Shown here piece by piece: positions 34,230-43,736 of a stretch of 64,000 bases of DNA (position 1 is its first letter; every line of letters starts with the position of its first letter). Position numbers and translations under genes: made by a program. Source of the DNA: Treponema sp. (GTDB taxonomy: Bacteria; Spirochaetota; Spirochaetia; Treponematales; Treponemataceae). Location of the stretch: NCBI GenBank assembly GCA_017934745.1, contig JAGBIY010000041.1, positions 48,070 to 112,069 on the forward strand, written 5' to 3'. The notes below the pieces were generated by a model that saw nothing but the letters and a program-made list of their open reading frames with translations, made no database searches and was not told where the DNA came from.

Positions 34230-34787
34230 ATGGCACAGTTGACACTTGCGGCTAGCGTCCGCAAAGAGACAGGAAAAAAGGCTGTAAAAGCCACTCGCGC
34301 TGCTGGAAAAATCCCGGCTGTCGTCTACAACGAGAAAGGTGAGTCCACACCAATTGAAGTCGGCGTTGTTGAATTCAACAAGATTTGGCGCAATATCACA
34401 AAGACTACTCTCATCACTCTCGATGTCGATGGAAAGGCCTGCGACGCTTTCATTTCCGACGCAGACTACGACATCATGACTGACACCGTCGTGCACGCAG
34501 ATTTCTTCGCTGTATCGAACACAAAGAAAGTCGTCCGCTCATACAAAATCCAGTACACAGGAACAGCTGCCGGCGTTCTCAAGGGTGGATTCATGGTGAA
34601 GCACGTTCCTGAGGTTCAGGTGAAGGCTTTGCCGAAGGACCTTCCTGTCAGAATCATCGCCGACGTTTCAAAGGTCAACATCGGCGACCTCTTGACTGTA
34701 AAGGATCTTGGCTTGCCGGAGTCTGTCGAGCTTCTCACTCCAGCCGACACTGTTCTCGTAACAATCGCTCCTCCACGCTCAAAGTAA
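34230..34787 (+). CDS. rplY: 50S ribosomal protein L25 (CTC family)
   Basis: 185 residues: the 5S rRNA-binding L25 domain (LAASVRKETGKKAVKATRAA, KIPAVVYNEKG) plus the C-terminal TL5/CTC beta domain (VKHVPEVQVKALPKDLPVRI) of the long form. AGGAG before ATG 34230. A strong terminator follows at 34851. Confidence 0.95.
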   Translation: MAQLTLAASVRKETGKKAVKATRAAGKIPAVVYNEKGESTPIEVGVVEFNKIWRNITKTTLITLDVDGKACDAFISDADYDIMTDTVVHADFFAVSNTKKVVRSYKIQYTGTAAGVLKGGFMVKHVPEVQVKALPKDLPVRIIADVSKVNIGDLLTVKDLGLPESVELLTPADTVLVTIAPPRSK

Positions 34788-34850
34788 AATTTGACGCTTT
34801 CCCTGAATTTTGGGGAAGGCTTTGCGGGCGTTTTTTATGCGTCCGCGTGC

Positions 34851-34876
34851 GCCCGTCTTTTTAGGCGGGCTTTTTT
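34851..34876 (+). terminator. Terminator after rplY
   Basis: GCCCGTCT (34851-34858) pairs with AGGCGGGC (34863-34870), loop of four, then six Ts. The tilS -10 box starts five bases after it. Confidence 0.88.
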
Positions 34877-34880
34877 GTTT

Positions 34881-34886
34881 TAAAAT
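34881..34886 (+). promoter_or_regulatory. -10 box of tilS (leaderless arrangement)
   Basis: TAAAAT five bases before the tilS ATG, directly behind the rplY terminator. Confidence 0.45.
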
Positions 34887-34891
34887 GAATC

Positions 34892-36142
34892 ATGGCTGAT
34901 TTTTTGAAGAAAGTTGCGGATGGATTTCGTTTGTGCGGAGTCGATGTCGAGAAAAGCGGCAGGGTGGGCGTCGCCGTTTCGGGGGGCGCGGATTCCGTTT
35001 CCCTTTTGCTTGCGTGCGTCGAGATTTTCGGCCGGGCGGATGTCGCGGTCTTGACGGTGAACCACAACATCCGCCCGGAAAACGAAAGCGCGGGGGACGC
35101 AAGTTTTGTCGCGTTCTTGTGCGGCAAGCTTGGAGTCGAGTGCGAGATTTCGTTCATTCCTCGCGGGAAAGTGCTTGAGGTGGCGGAAAAGCGGGGGGGA
35201 GGAATCGAGGATGCCGCCCGCGCTCTTCGTTACGAGGCGTTCGAGGATTTCATCGAGCGGAAACGAGTCGACTGCCTTTGCCTCGCCCACAACCAGAACG
35301 ACCAGCTTGAGACAGCCCTGATGCGTTTTCTGCAGGGGAGCGGCTGCGACGGCGGAGGCGGAATCTCAAGACGGCGCGGAAAATTCGTCAGGCCGCTGCT
35401 CGGTATCTCCCGCGCGGAGATAGAGGAATTCCTGAAAGGTCGGAATCAGGAGTGGCGCACAGATTCCACCAATTCCGACACGAACTACCTAAGAAACAGG
35501 ATACGCTCGTCGTTGATGAAGGAACTTGATTCTCTCTTTCCTGGTTGGAGGAAGTCAGTGCTTTTGGGTGCCGAGAAGAATTCGGACGACAACGAGACGC
35601 TTCAGGAAAAATCATCCGAGATAGCGTCTCTCGTGGCCGTTTCCGGCTCTTCCGTTTCCATCGGGGAGGAAATCTTCTATTCGCTGGACAATTCCATAAA
35701 AAGGCGCGTTTTCCAAATCATGCTGGCGAAAATCAAGTTCTTCGGAAGGTTCCCGTACAAACTCATCCGGGAGATATCGTCGTGGGGGCGCGGTGGAAAT
35801 CGCTCGGTCAGGTTCTCCTCGGTCGAGGTCTCTGTGGGTGGGGGATTGTTGTCGATAAAGCCTGTCTCGGATTGCGGCGGGTGCGGGTCTGGATTTTTCC
35901 GCATCGCGGACGGGTTCGTGTTCAGAAGTTTCCAGAGCGGGGACGAAATCCGAATGAAGGACGGAAGGATGAAGAGCGTTGCCAAGATTTTTTCCGACTG
36001 GAAAGTGGGCAGGGACGACAGGGACAGAATCACGGTCGTCCAGGATTGCGCTTCGTTGGAGGTAGTCGCGGTTCTTGGCGGAAAACTGGGCTATGCGGAT
36101 TGGATTGTTGACGGCTTTTCCTTTTCAACTGCCGATAATTAG
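34892..36142 (+). CDS. tilS: tRNA(Ile)-lysidine synthase
   Basis: Converts C34 of the CAU anticodon of tRNA-Ile to lysidine so that AUA is read. 416 residues. PP-loop VAVSGGADSVSLLLA, then TVNHNIRPEN, LAHNQNDQLETALMRF and the RPLLGISRAEIEEFL segment, DSTNSDTNYLRNRIR. C-terminal substrate-binding domains follow. The start is the first ATG; no Shine-Dalgarno. Confidence 0.93.
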   Translation: MADFLKKVADGFRLCGVDVEKSGRVGVAVSGGADSVSLLLACVEIFGRADVAVLTVNHNIRPENESAGDASFVAFLCGKLGVECEISFIPRGKVLEVAEKRGGGIEDAARALRYEAFEDFIERKRVDCLCLAHNQNDQLETALMRFLQGSGCDGGGGISRRRGKFVRPLLGISRAEIEEFLKGRNQEWRTDSTNSDTNYLRNRIRSSLMKELDSLFPGWRKSVLLGAEKNSDDNETLQEKSSEIASLVAVSGSSVSIGEEIFYSLDNSIKRRVFQIMLAKIKFFGRFPYKLIREISSWGRGGNRSVRFSSVEVSVGGGLLSIKPVSDCGGCGSGFFRIADGFVFRSFQSGDEIRMKDGRMKSVAKIFSDWKVGRDDRDRITVVQDCASLEVVAVLGGKLGYADWIVDGFSFSTADN

Positions 36143-36175
36143 AGTAAAGTTAGAAAACAGAACTAGGAAAAAATT

Positions 36176-38479
36176 ATGAAAAGAATTCTTGGATTTTTCA
36201 TGGCGGCCTTTGTCGCATCTTCTCTCTCCGTGCCTTTTGTTTCCGCCCAAAATAGCAATTCCCAATCAACGTTCTCGACTTCGGCTTCCGCCGCGAACAG
36301 GCGCACAGCCATCCGCTATCTCCAGAACGCAAAGCAGTACGCCGCGGAGAAGGCTTGGAAGGAGGCTTATTCCGTCGCGAAAATCGGTCTTGAGTACGAC
36401 GATTCCGTTGCCGACCTACACTACATATCCGCTGTTTCCCGGTACGCGCTTGGGGCTTCCAAGAACGAGGTCATGGGAATCGTGGTGAAGGCCCTCAACG
36501 AGGACAAGGCGCAGTGGGTCGACTACAACAAGGACAACGCGAGGATCCTCTACGCCGACATCCTTTGCGGAACCCGCCATTTCAAGGAGGCCCTCGCGGT
36601 CTTGGACACCGAGCCGTTCGTGTATTCGTCGGACGCGGAAGTGATACGCGTGAAGTCCTACTACAATCTTGGGTTCGCGACCTCCAATTCTGACGAGGAG
36701 CTGAGGAAGGCCAGAAGCCGTGTCGACACTGCCAGGAAAGTCTACCCGGAAGACGTCCGGTTCGCAGACCTCTTCTACAATTTCGAGTACAAAATCAATT
36801 TTTTGGACGCTGCTGATTCTGAATCTGGAAAAGGCGAAGTGAACCTCGATGTGCAGAGAATCGCGGACTCGTTCAGTTCCATAATCAAGTCCGGAAAATT
36901 CTACAAGAAAGTCGACGACGACCTTCTGATGCTTTCGGTGATATTCTCTTCGGACGAAAAGGAAAAAGTGCGTTCGATGAAGTCGTTCAACGCAGAACGG
37001 CACAGCTCAATCCATTTCGCCGAACACGCGCTCAGGGCGGGTGTCGTCGACGAGACGGCCGCTTTGGATTACTTCTACAAATTCTCCGACTACTCGAAGG
37101 ACGCCCCTGTGGACATAAAAGTTCTGGAGTCGTTCGCGTCTTCCCTCAAGACCGACAAGGCGAAAAGCGAGTTCGCATCGTACCTCAACTCTTTCAAAGG
37201 CGTTCTCGTGTCTGACACCGACGGCGATCTCGAACCCAACATGCTGATAGTCTACGAGCGCGGCAGGCCGGCCTCGATTTCCTACGACAGGAACCAGGAC
37301 GGAATCGACGACTGGAAGGCCGAGTGCGATTTCGGCGTTCCGTTGAGCGTGCATTTGGCCGACAACGACTTGGACATAGTGTACGGAAACTATCCTGCTG
37401 TGCAGACTGCCACCTACCATGTCGGAAACGCGGGCGGTTCAATCGTGCCTGAAAACGCCGAGCTTTCGTTCAACCTGCTTGCCGACACGCTCAAGTGGTC
37501 TCCGTTCGACATTTCGGGCGACAAGTCCATAATGGAGTCCCTCGCCCTCGAATTCTTCGTTCCGACAGTGCCCGATAAAGTTCGCACCGTCACAGGCTCA
37601 GAGCTTCTTGTTTCGTCTTCGTACTACACGATGCCGACTGTGGAGCGTCCGAACGCGTTCGTTCAGGTCACTGTCTTGAGCGGAAGTCCGCAGAGTTCAA
37701 GATACTGCATCGGTTCTCCAAAGGACATCGCCTCTGCGAAAATCTACGCAATCGCCCAGTTCGACAGGGGGGTGCCGGTCTTGCGGCTCGTCGACAGCGA
37801 CAACGACGGCCTCTTCGAAACCAAGGAGAGGTATGGAGTCACTTCGGATTTGAGCAAGAAGTACATCACTGAAAGCGACGAGATGCAGATTATCGCGAAC
37901 CTTTTCGGTGCTCCGACCTCCAACACCGGATTCTATGTGAAGATGGTCATGCTCGACCAGAACGGCGACACTGTTCCAGAATTCGTGGAGGAGTACACGG
38001 AAGGGTACGGAAAAATCTCTTCATGGGACACCGATTCCGATGGGAAATGGGACGTGCGCTATGTAAAACGCCCGATGAGGGACGAGAACGATGTCCTTTG
38101 CGAGGACGCCATGTTCCATCAGCCGTTCACCAACGAGATTGTCACTGTCTCGACGGAGAACGGAATCCCCGTGAACGTCTCCATTGGAAGCAAAAGCCGC
38201 GTGCGCATATTCTCCGGCGATTCGTCCCCGAACTTTTTCTGGATTGGCGAAAAGGAAAGCCCTGTGCTTTCCAAGGCCGCGGAGTATTTCATAATCCAGG
38301 AATTCGAGAACGAGGAGCAGGGCGTGTCGAAAATCGTCCAACCGTCCAAGACCGACGACGAAAGGAGATATTTCGCTGTCAAAATCGGTTCGATGATTTT
38401 GGCGGAGAAGATATCCGAAACGTTCTATGAGCCTCCGAAGAAAACTTTGCCGGAGTCTTCCGATGGAGCTTCTGAATAA
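36176..38479 (+). CDS. Periplasmic TPR-like protein with repeated calcium-binding DxDxDG motifs
   Basis: 767 residues. Signal peptide ending SVPFVSAQ. The first 300 residues are helical and TPR-like (AIRYLQNAKQYAAEKAWKEA, DLHYISAVSRYALG). The second half has at least five acidic loops: DTDGDLEPN, DRNQDGIDD, DSDNDGLFE, DQNGDTVPE, DTDSDGKWD, the pattern of dockerin/thrombospondin-3 type Ca loops that reads as structural repeats. No enzyme motif. Weak AGGA site before ATG. Followed closely by the S1C protease gene; a shared envelope role is inference. Confidence 0.7.
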   Translation: MKRILGFFMAAFVASSLSVPFVSAQNSNSQSTFSTSASAANRRTAIRYLQNAKQYAAEKAWKEAYSVAKIGLEYDDSVADLHYISAVSRYALGASKNEVMGIVVKALNEDKAQWVDYNKDNARILYADILCGTRHFKEALAVLDTEPFVYSSDAEVIRVKSYYNLGFATSNSDEELRKARSRVDTARKVYPEDVRFADLFYNFEYKINFLDAADSESGKGEVNLDVQRIADSFSSIIKSGKFYKKVDDDLLMLSVIFSSDEKEKVRSMKSFNAERHSSIHFAEHALRAGVVDETAALDYFYKFSDYSKDAPVDIKVLESFASSLKTDKAKSEFASYLNSFKGVLVSDTDGDLEPNMLIVYERGRPASISYDRNQDGIDDWKAECDFGVPLSVHLADNDLDIVYGNYPAVQTATYHVGNAGGSIVPENAELSFNLLADTLKWSPFDISGDKSIMESLALEFFVPTVPDKVRTVTGSELLVSSSYYTMPTVERPNAFVQVTVLSGSPQSSRYCIGSPKDIASAKIYAIAQFDRGVPVLRLVDSDNDGLFETKERYGVTSDLSKKYITESDEMQIIANLFGAPTSNTGFYVKMVMLDQNGDTVPEFVEEYTEGYGKISSWDTDSDGKWDVRYVKRPMRDENDVLCEDAMFHQPFTNEIVTVSTENGIPVNVSIGSKSRVRIFSGDSSPNFFWIGEKESPVLSKAAEYFIIQEFENEEQGVSKIVQPSKTDDERRYFAVKIGSMILAEKISETFYEPPKKTLPESSDGASE

Positions 38480-38547
38480 AAGCGTTCGTTTTGGAGTGTC
38501 GGGCGGGTTTTCGGTATCTCTTTGCGCTCTTTTTGATTTGAGAATAT

Positions 38548-40179
38548 ATGAGAAAAAATAGAATTTTCGTTTCTTTATTTGCGTCGTTTGTCGTTTGTTC
38601 CTGTTCGACTTTGAAGGAGCCTGTGGTCTATGAGAATCCCGATTATTCCATAGAGGATGTCAGAAGGGACGAGATAAGGAAGACGGAGGAGCTTCTTGAA
38701 AAGAACAATGTCCAGGCTTTGTGGCGCGCTTCGATAATAGGGGACGGACCGACAATCGAAAGGTGCTTCGAGTCCGTTGTGGCTTCGTTCAATTCCGCGT
38801 TGGAGGACAAGAGCTATTTCGCCGCCAGGAATTTGTACAAGTCCCTCAAGGCGATGGACTATCCGAAGCTTTCTTCCCTCGGCAAAAGCGAGTCGGAGCT
38901 TGAGAAGCTTTGCATGGAGTCTGTGCCCGGCCTTTCTTCTGCGTCCGCACCCCGCTCGGCCTCGAAAAAGGTCTCCTCCTACATAAGCGGCACCGTCACA
39001 ATCTGGGTGGACAAGGGCATCGCCGTGCACAACGGCTACGGATACGCCGACAGGGTCATCGGTTCTGGATTTTTCATCTCAGACGACGGGTACATCATCA
39101 CGAACAACCATGTCATAGCAGATGTGGTCGATCCGAAAAACGAGAAATACACGAGGCTGTTCATAAAACTCGCCGCCGACGACGACACCAGGATTCCCGC
39201 CAAGGTCGTGGGATGGGACCCCGTGCTCGACCTCGCGCTTTTGAAGACGGAGGTCGAGGTTCCTTTCGTGTTCAACCTCGGCTCTAGCGAGGATTTGGAC
39301 GTAGGCGACAAGATTTACGCAATCGGCTCTCCGATAGGGCTTGAGCGGACTCTAACCAGCGGAATCGTGAGCGCGGTCGACAGGAAGATGTTCTCCCTCG
39401 GTTCCGTCATGCAGATTGACGCGGCCGTGAATTCTGGAAACTCAGGCGGTCCGTGCGTTGACTCGGACGGAAACGTCCAGGCGGTCGTGTTCGCTGGAAT
39501 GCTCCAGTACACTGGATTGAATTTCGCGATTCCTGTCGAATACCTGAAAATCGAGCTTCCCGCCCTTTATGCGGGTGGAAAGCTTGTGCATTCGTGGATC
39601 GGCGCGTTCGGGAAGACCAAGAAGTCGATGGGGAAGGATTCCGGCGTGGAAGTCCAGTACGTCCTTCCGGGCGGAAGCGCGTTCAGGAGCGGGGTGAAAG
39701 TGGGTGACATCATAACGGAAGTCGACGGAGTGAAAGTCGCGACTGTCGACGAGCTTCAGAATGCGTTGATGAAGACGCCCGCGAAATCGATAGTCAAGGT
39801 GAAATTCTCAAGTGGTGGAGCCTCCGAGGAAAATGCCGAGCGCACGGTTCCTGTCTATCTCGCGAGCCGTCCCGACAATCCTGGCCTTGCCGTCTACGAG
39901 GGCGACATCATCAAGAACGCCTTCACACCGATTTACGGACTCAGGCTTGAGGGGACGGCCCAGGGAAAACGTCACTACGTCATATCCGAGGTTCTCAAAG
40001 GCTCCATCGGGGACGAGTCGGGGTTCTCTGAAAACGATTATCTCGAAATCAAAAACATCAAATTCAACGACGAAAAAACTGCTATAATTGCTGAAGTTTA
40101 TTCTAAGAACAGAAAGAAGGGCTATCTTGACATCAACATGGCTTTGCCCGCGACGTTGGACAGTCCGTACTATTTTTGA
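38548..40179 (+). CDS. S1C serine protease with PDZ domain, lipoprotein
   Basis: 543 residues. Lipobox region FVVCSC near residues 17-19. An N-terminal helical part of about 140 residues comes first, then the trypsin-like domain with H188 (NNHVIA), D228 (DLALLK) and S299 (NSGNSGGP), and one PDZ domain (RSGVKVGDIITEVDGVKVAT). This is the second HtrA-like protease of the window; it differs from the one at 23948 by its helical front and single clear PDZ. The C-terminal 120 residues are unassigned. Confidence 0.88.
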   Translation: MRKNRIFVSLFASFVVCSCSTLKEPVVYENPDYSIEDVRRDEIRKTEELLEKNNVQALWRASIIGDGPTIERCFESVVASFNSALEDKSYFAARNLYKSLKAMDYPKLSSLGKSESELEKLCMESVPGLSSASAPRSASKKVSSYISGTVTIWVDKGIAVHNGYGYADRVIGSGFFISDDGYIITNNHVIADVVDPKNEKYTRLFIKLAADDDTRIPAKVVGWDPVLDLALLKTEVEVPFVFNLGSSEDLDVGDKIYAIGSPIGLERTLTSGIVSAVDRKMFSLGSVMQIDAAVNSGNSGGPCVDSDGNVQAVVFAGMLQYTGLNFAIPVEYLKIELPALYAGGKLVHSWIGAFGKTKKSMGKDSGVEVQYVLPGGSAFRSGVKVGDIITEVDGVKVATVDELQNALMKTPAKSIVKVKFSSGGASEENAERTVPVYLASRPDNPGLAVYEGDIIKNAFTPIYGLRLEGTAQGKRHYVISEVLKGSIGDESGFSENDYLEIKNIKFNDEKTAIIAEVYSKNRKKGYLDINMALPATLDSPYYF

Positions 40180-40203
40180 CATTTTTAATTGAGGAAAGCA
40201 CAC

Positions 40204-42006
40204 ATGACCGAAATGAAATTCAAGCGCAATTTTTGCATTGTCGCCCACATCGACCACGGAAAGTCGACTCTCGCCGACAGATTGATTCAGAAGGCGAAAA
40301 TCATAGACGACAGGCAGATGATGAACCAGATTCTCGACAACATGGACATCGAGCGAGAGCGCGGAATCACAATAAAAAGCCAGGCCGTGACGATTCCATA
40401 CCATGCCAAGGACGGTTTCGATTACGAGTTGAATTTCGTAGACACTCCGGGACACGTCGATTTCTCCTACGAAGTCTCCCGCGCCATAGCCTCCTGCGAG
40501 GGTGCGCTCCTTCTTGTGGATGCTTCGCAGGGCGTGGAGAGCCAGACCGTCTCGAACCTCTACATGGCGATGGAGCACGATTTGACGATTGTTCCCGTGA
40601 TAAACAAAATCGACTTGCCTTCCGCCGACATTCCGAGAATAGAGCACCAGATTGACCACGACCTCGGTCTTGATTCCGCCGATGCCGTTCCTGTCTCCGC
40701 GAAGACTGGTGTCGGAATCGACGACTTGATGGAGGCCATCGTCACAAAGTTTCCGCCGCCGAGCGGCGACCCGAACGGAAAGGCGCAGGCTCTCATCTTC
40801 GACTGCCACTACGACGAGTACAGGGGCGTCATCATCCACATCCGCGTGAAGGAAGGGCGCATAAAGAAGGGCGACATCATCCGATTCATGTCGAACAGCA
40901 CGGACTACAAAGTCGACCAGATTGGAATATTCAAAATCAACTACGAGGAGACTGGCGTGCTGGAGGCCGGGGACGTAGGCTATGTCATCGCCGGTGTGAA
41001 GACCGTCTCCGACGTCCGCGTGGGCGACACCGTGACCTTGGCGAACGACCCGGCTCCGGAGCCGCTTCCGGGCTTCAAGGAAGTCAAGCCGGTCGTCTTC
41101 TCTTCAATCTATCCAATGGACTCGAACGACTACGAGGAACTCAAGGATGCCATGGAGAAGCTCAAGCTGAACGATGCCTCCCTGGTCTACGAGAAGGACA
41201 ACTCTGTCGCTCTCGGAAACGGCTTCCGCTGCGGTTTCTTGGGCTTGCTGCATCTGGAGATAATCCAGGAGAGGCTTGAGCGCGACTACGACCAGGCCGT
41301 AATCTTCACGGCTCCGAGCGTCCAGTACAAAATCCAGCTCTCGAACAAGGAAGTGAAGATAATCGACAATCCGACCGAGTACCCGGAGGGCAGGATAGAG
41401 CAGGCGTGGGAGCCTTACATCAACGCTTCGATAATCACTCCGACAGACTACATCGGCTCGATAATGAACCTCTGCACCGAAAAGCGCGGTGTCCAGAAGA
41501 ACATGACATATCTTGACGAGAAGCGCGTGGAGCTGACGTACGAGATGCCCCTCGCCGAGGTTCTCTTCGACTTCTACGACAAGCTCAAGAGCTACAGCCG
41601 CGGATACGCCTCTTTCGACTACGAGGTGACCGACTACCAGCCGACGGAGCTTGTGAAGGTGGACATCCTGTTGAACGGAAAGCCCGTGGACGCCCTCTCC
41701 CAGTTGGCGTTCAAGCCGGAGGCCGCCACTCACGCCAAGAAGGTCTGCGAGAGGCTCAAGGGCGAAATCGCCCGCCAGCAGTTCAAAATCGCAATCCAGG
41801 GCGCGATTGGAAGCCAGATAATCGCGAGGGAGACCGTGAACCCGGTGAGGAAGGACGTTCTCGCCAAGTGCTACGGTGGCGACGTGACGAGAAAGAGGAA
41901 GCTTCTGGAGAAGCAGAAGGAGGGAAAAAAGCGCATGAAGATGATCGGCAATGTCGAACTTCCCCAGAGCGCGTTCCTTGCCGTCCTCAAGGAGAAGGAG
42001 GAGTAG
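40204..42006 (+). CDS. lepA: Elongation factor 4 (LepA)
   Basis: 600 residues, ribosome back-translocase GTPase. G1 AHIDHGKSTLADR, G2 RERGITIKSQ, G3 DTPGHVDF, G4 NKID, and the LepA-specific C-terminal domain (KCYGGDVTRKRKLLEKQKEG). Start MTEMKFKRN at 40204 with GAGGA upstream. The last 20 bases overlap the convergent gene at 41987. Confidence 0.97.
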   Translation: MTEMKFKRNFCIVAHIDHGKSTLADRLIQKAKIIDDRQMMNQILDNMDIERERGITIKSQAVTIPYHAKDGFDYELNFVDTPGHVDFSYEVSRAIASCEGALLLVDASQGVESQTVSNLYMAMEHDLTIVPVINKIDLPSADIPRIEHQIDHDLGLDSADAVPVSAKTGVGIDDLMEAIVTKFPPPSGDPNGKAQALIFDCHYDEYRGVIIHIRVKEGRIKKGDIIRFMSNSTDYKVDQIGIFKINYEETGVLEAGDVGYVIAGVKTVSDVRVGDTVTLANDPAPEPLPGFKEVKPVVFSSIYPMDSNDYEELKDAMEKLKLNDASLVYEKDNSVALGNGFRCGFLGLLHLEIIQERLERDYDQAVIFTAPSVQYKIQLSNKEVKIIDNPTEYPEGRIEQAWEPYINASIITPTDYIGSIMNLCTEKRGVQKNMTYLDEKRVELTYEMPLAEVLFDFYDKLKSYSRGYASFDYEVTDYQPTELVKVDILLNGKPVDALSQLAFKPEAATHAKKVCERLKGEIARQQFKIAIQGAIGSQIIARETVNPVRKDVLAKCYGGDVTRKRKLLEKQKEGKKRMKMIGNVELPQSAFLAVLKEKEE

Positions 42007-43732
42007 GGCGCAGCCTTCTTATTCCGTTCCTGATTGTCTTCAGGAAAAAGTCGGCTTCTCCGCGTATGCGCTTGAGCTGGCTTATGTTGCCCGCGTCGAA
42101 GTTGTGGCCGTCTGGGAAGTGCAGGAACAGGTATTCCCTGTCCGTTATCAATTCCCCGAGCTCGCTTTCGACTGTGCGGCCGCATTTTTCAACGTCCTTT
42201 CCGTAAATCAAAAGTTCCTTGATTCTTTCGAGCGATTTTTCTTCGTTTTCGAGAAAGTCAAGGATTTTTTTTGCTGATTCTGTGTTTCTTCCGCATTTTT
42301 GTTTCGCCAGAGAGAATTTCGGAAAATTCGACATCATGTTCCAGAAGTCCGAGCCTGACGCGTCGATTTTGATGAGCCCCAGATCCAGTCCGCTTTTTCC
42401 GATGTCGAACAGGTTTCTCTGTCCTTCGAATGTCGCCTGGAAATTCCTTGCGTAGCTGTATAGGGCTATGTCGGTGAATGCCGCCGCTCCGTCTTTTCCG
42501 ACCGTCCTCTGCGCGCCAGCCTTGAACGCGGCCTCGTAGTTCTCTGCCGGATGAAGCCTGTCGCATGTGGACTGCCTTTGGATTGTTTGCGGCGCGCCCT
42601 TCGTGTGGGTCGCTCCAAGCGAATACGAGAAGTCGAGGCCCGTGACGAACACCGGCACGGACTGGTCTTTTCTGAGCAGAAGCGCGAGGTATGTCGCCGT
42701 CAATCCGACTGAGCCGAGTGGCGGGACGACAGCGGGAAAGAAGTCTTCCTTAGTCACTCTCCTGAAAAAATTTGTGTCGGCGAATTCGGAGGCGAAAAAG
42801 CAGACGCCCTTGTTGTCGTGTCTGGTGACAGCCGGCCGGGATGCCATGTCCGCGAATATGATGGAATCTGCCGCGCCTCCGCCGATGTACGCCTTCTCTA
42901 TGGCAAGCTGGGCTTCCACCGCCGCTATGAAGTCTATCCTCACACCGTTCGCCTTGAGTGATGGTACAGCCGCGTCCACCGCGACTACGCACAGCCTCTC
43001 GAAAATTCTCCTGTCGATATCGTCCAAAAGTTTCTGTGTTCCTTCTCCCGCTCCGAAAACGACAATGGGGTTCCCGATTCTGCCGAAAAATTCTTTGCAG
43101 TTCCCTGCGTCTGGAAGGGACGAAATGTTGTCGAGCAAATTCTTCGAGAAAAGCCTTCCGAGTTTCGTGAGCGTTATCCTGTTCTTCCAGAACGACGCGA
43201 CTGCGTTTTCCGCCGCGGCCGCTATCTCCCTGTAGAAGTCCCTGTCGAATGCTGTTCCTCCGCTCATCTCGACCATGACGGCGCGCTTGAGCGTGTGCGG
43301 CTTTGGAAAGTCGATTTTCGACTTCTCCTTTCCCGTCATGATTTCAACGATTCTGCGTATTTCGTCAATCGGAAGCATCTCCACTCGGCATTTCGCGCCG
43401 CCGTCGGCTCCGCCTCGTTCCGCCTTGAATTTTTCCAGTTCCGATTGCGCGAGTCTGAAAAGTTCCCGGTCGGTCTCTATTCCGAGGACAATGCATCCGT
43501 CGCCCGCTTTTTCCAGAATCTCGGAAAGTCCGTGCCACAGGACAGGGGACGCGCAGAGGATGAGCGTGTTCGGAAGGAATGTCATGGACTGCACCGCCTG
43601 GACAATCGCCCTTTTCGGAGCGTATTTCGAATAGAGGAAGCGGTTCTTGTATGAAACAGAAAAGCCCTGACTAGTTTCAACCAGACAGGGCTTTTCCAAG
43701 CGGCTTTCGCCGCCGGGATTTGATGTCGTCAT
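41987..43732 (-). CDS. DUF115 / motility-associated (Maf-like) glycosyltransferase-type protein
   Basis: 581 residues. N-terminal LVETSQGFSVSYKNRFLYSK resembles the start of the Maf/DUF115 family. The core VVFGAGEGTQKLLDDIDRRI, DAAVPSLKANGVRIDFIAAVE, PPLGSVGLTATYLALLL and FVTGLDFSYSLGATH is the DUF115 (6-hydroxymethylpterin-PPK MptE-like) domain. In other bacteria such proteins glycosylate flagellins with nonulosonic acids; that use here is inference. An 11-bp hairpin lies in codons 12-25 and may limit expression. Ends overlap lepA by 20 bases. Confidence 0.78.
   Translation of the reverse strand: MTTSNPGGESRLEKPCLVETSQGFSVSYKNRFLYSKYAPKRAIVQAVQSMTFLPNTLILCASPVLWHGLSEILEKAGDGCIVLGIETDRELFRLAQSELEKFKAERGGADGGAKCRVEMLPIDEIRRIVEIMTGKEKSKIDFPKPHTLKRAVMVEMSGGTAFDRDFYREIAAAAENAVASFWKNRITLTKLGRLFSKNLLDNISSLPDAGNCKEFFGRIGNPIVVFGAGEGTQKLLDDIDRRIFERLCVVAVDAAVPSLKANGVRIDFIAAVEAQLAIEKAYIGGGAADSIIFADMASRPAVTRHDNKGVCFFASEFADTNFFRRVTKEDFFPAVVPPLGSVGLTATYLALLLRKDQSVPVFVTGLDFSYSLGATHTKGAPQTIQRQSTCDRLHPAENYEAAFKAGAQRTVGKDGAAAFTDIALYSYARNFQATFEGQRNLFDIGKSGLDLGLIKIDASGSDFWNMMSNFPKFSLAKQKCGRNTESAKKILDFLENEEKSLERIKELLIYGKDVEKCGRTVESELGELITDREYLFLHFPDGHNFDAGNISQLKRIRGEADFFLKTIRNGIRRLRPTPPSP
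43659..43696 (-). terminator. Terminator-like hairpin inside the 5' coding part of the DUF115 gene
   Basis: Minus-strand GAAAAGCCCTG / CAGGGCTTTTC perfect 11-bp stem with 16-base loop, ending in TTTTCTGTTT. It lies 40-75 bases past the stop of the PpiD-like gene, the expected terminator position, but within the next reading frame. Confidence 0.6.
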
Positions 43733-43736
43733 CTGC

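Noticed and set aside
39808-40839. A 343-residue open frame on the minus strand
   Set aside because: It covers the ends of the S1C protease and lepA in antisense; no family resemblance and no promoter.
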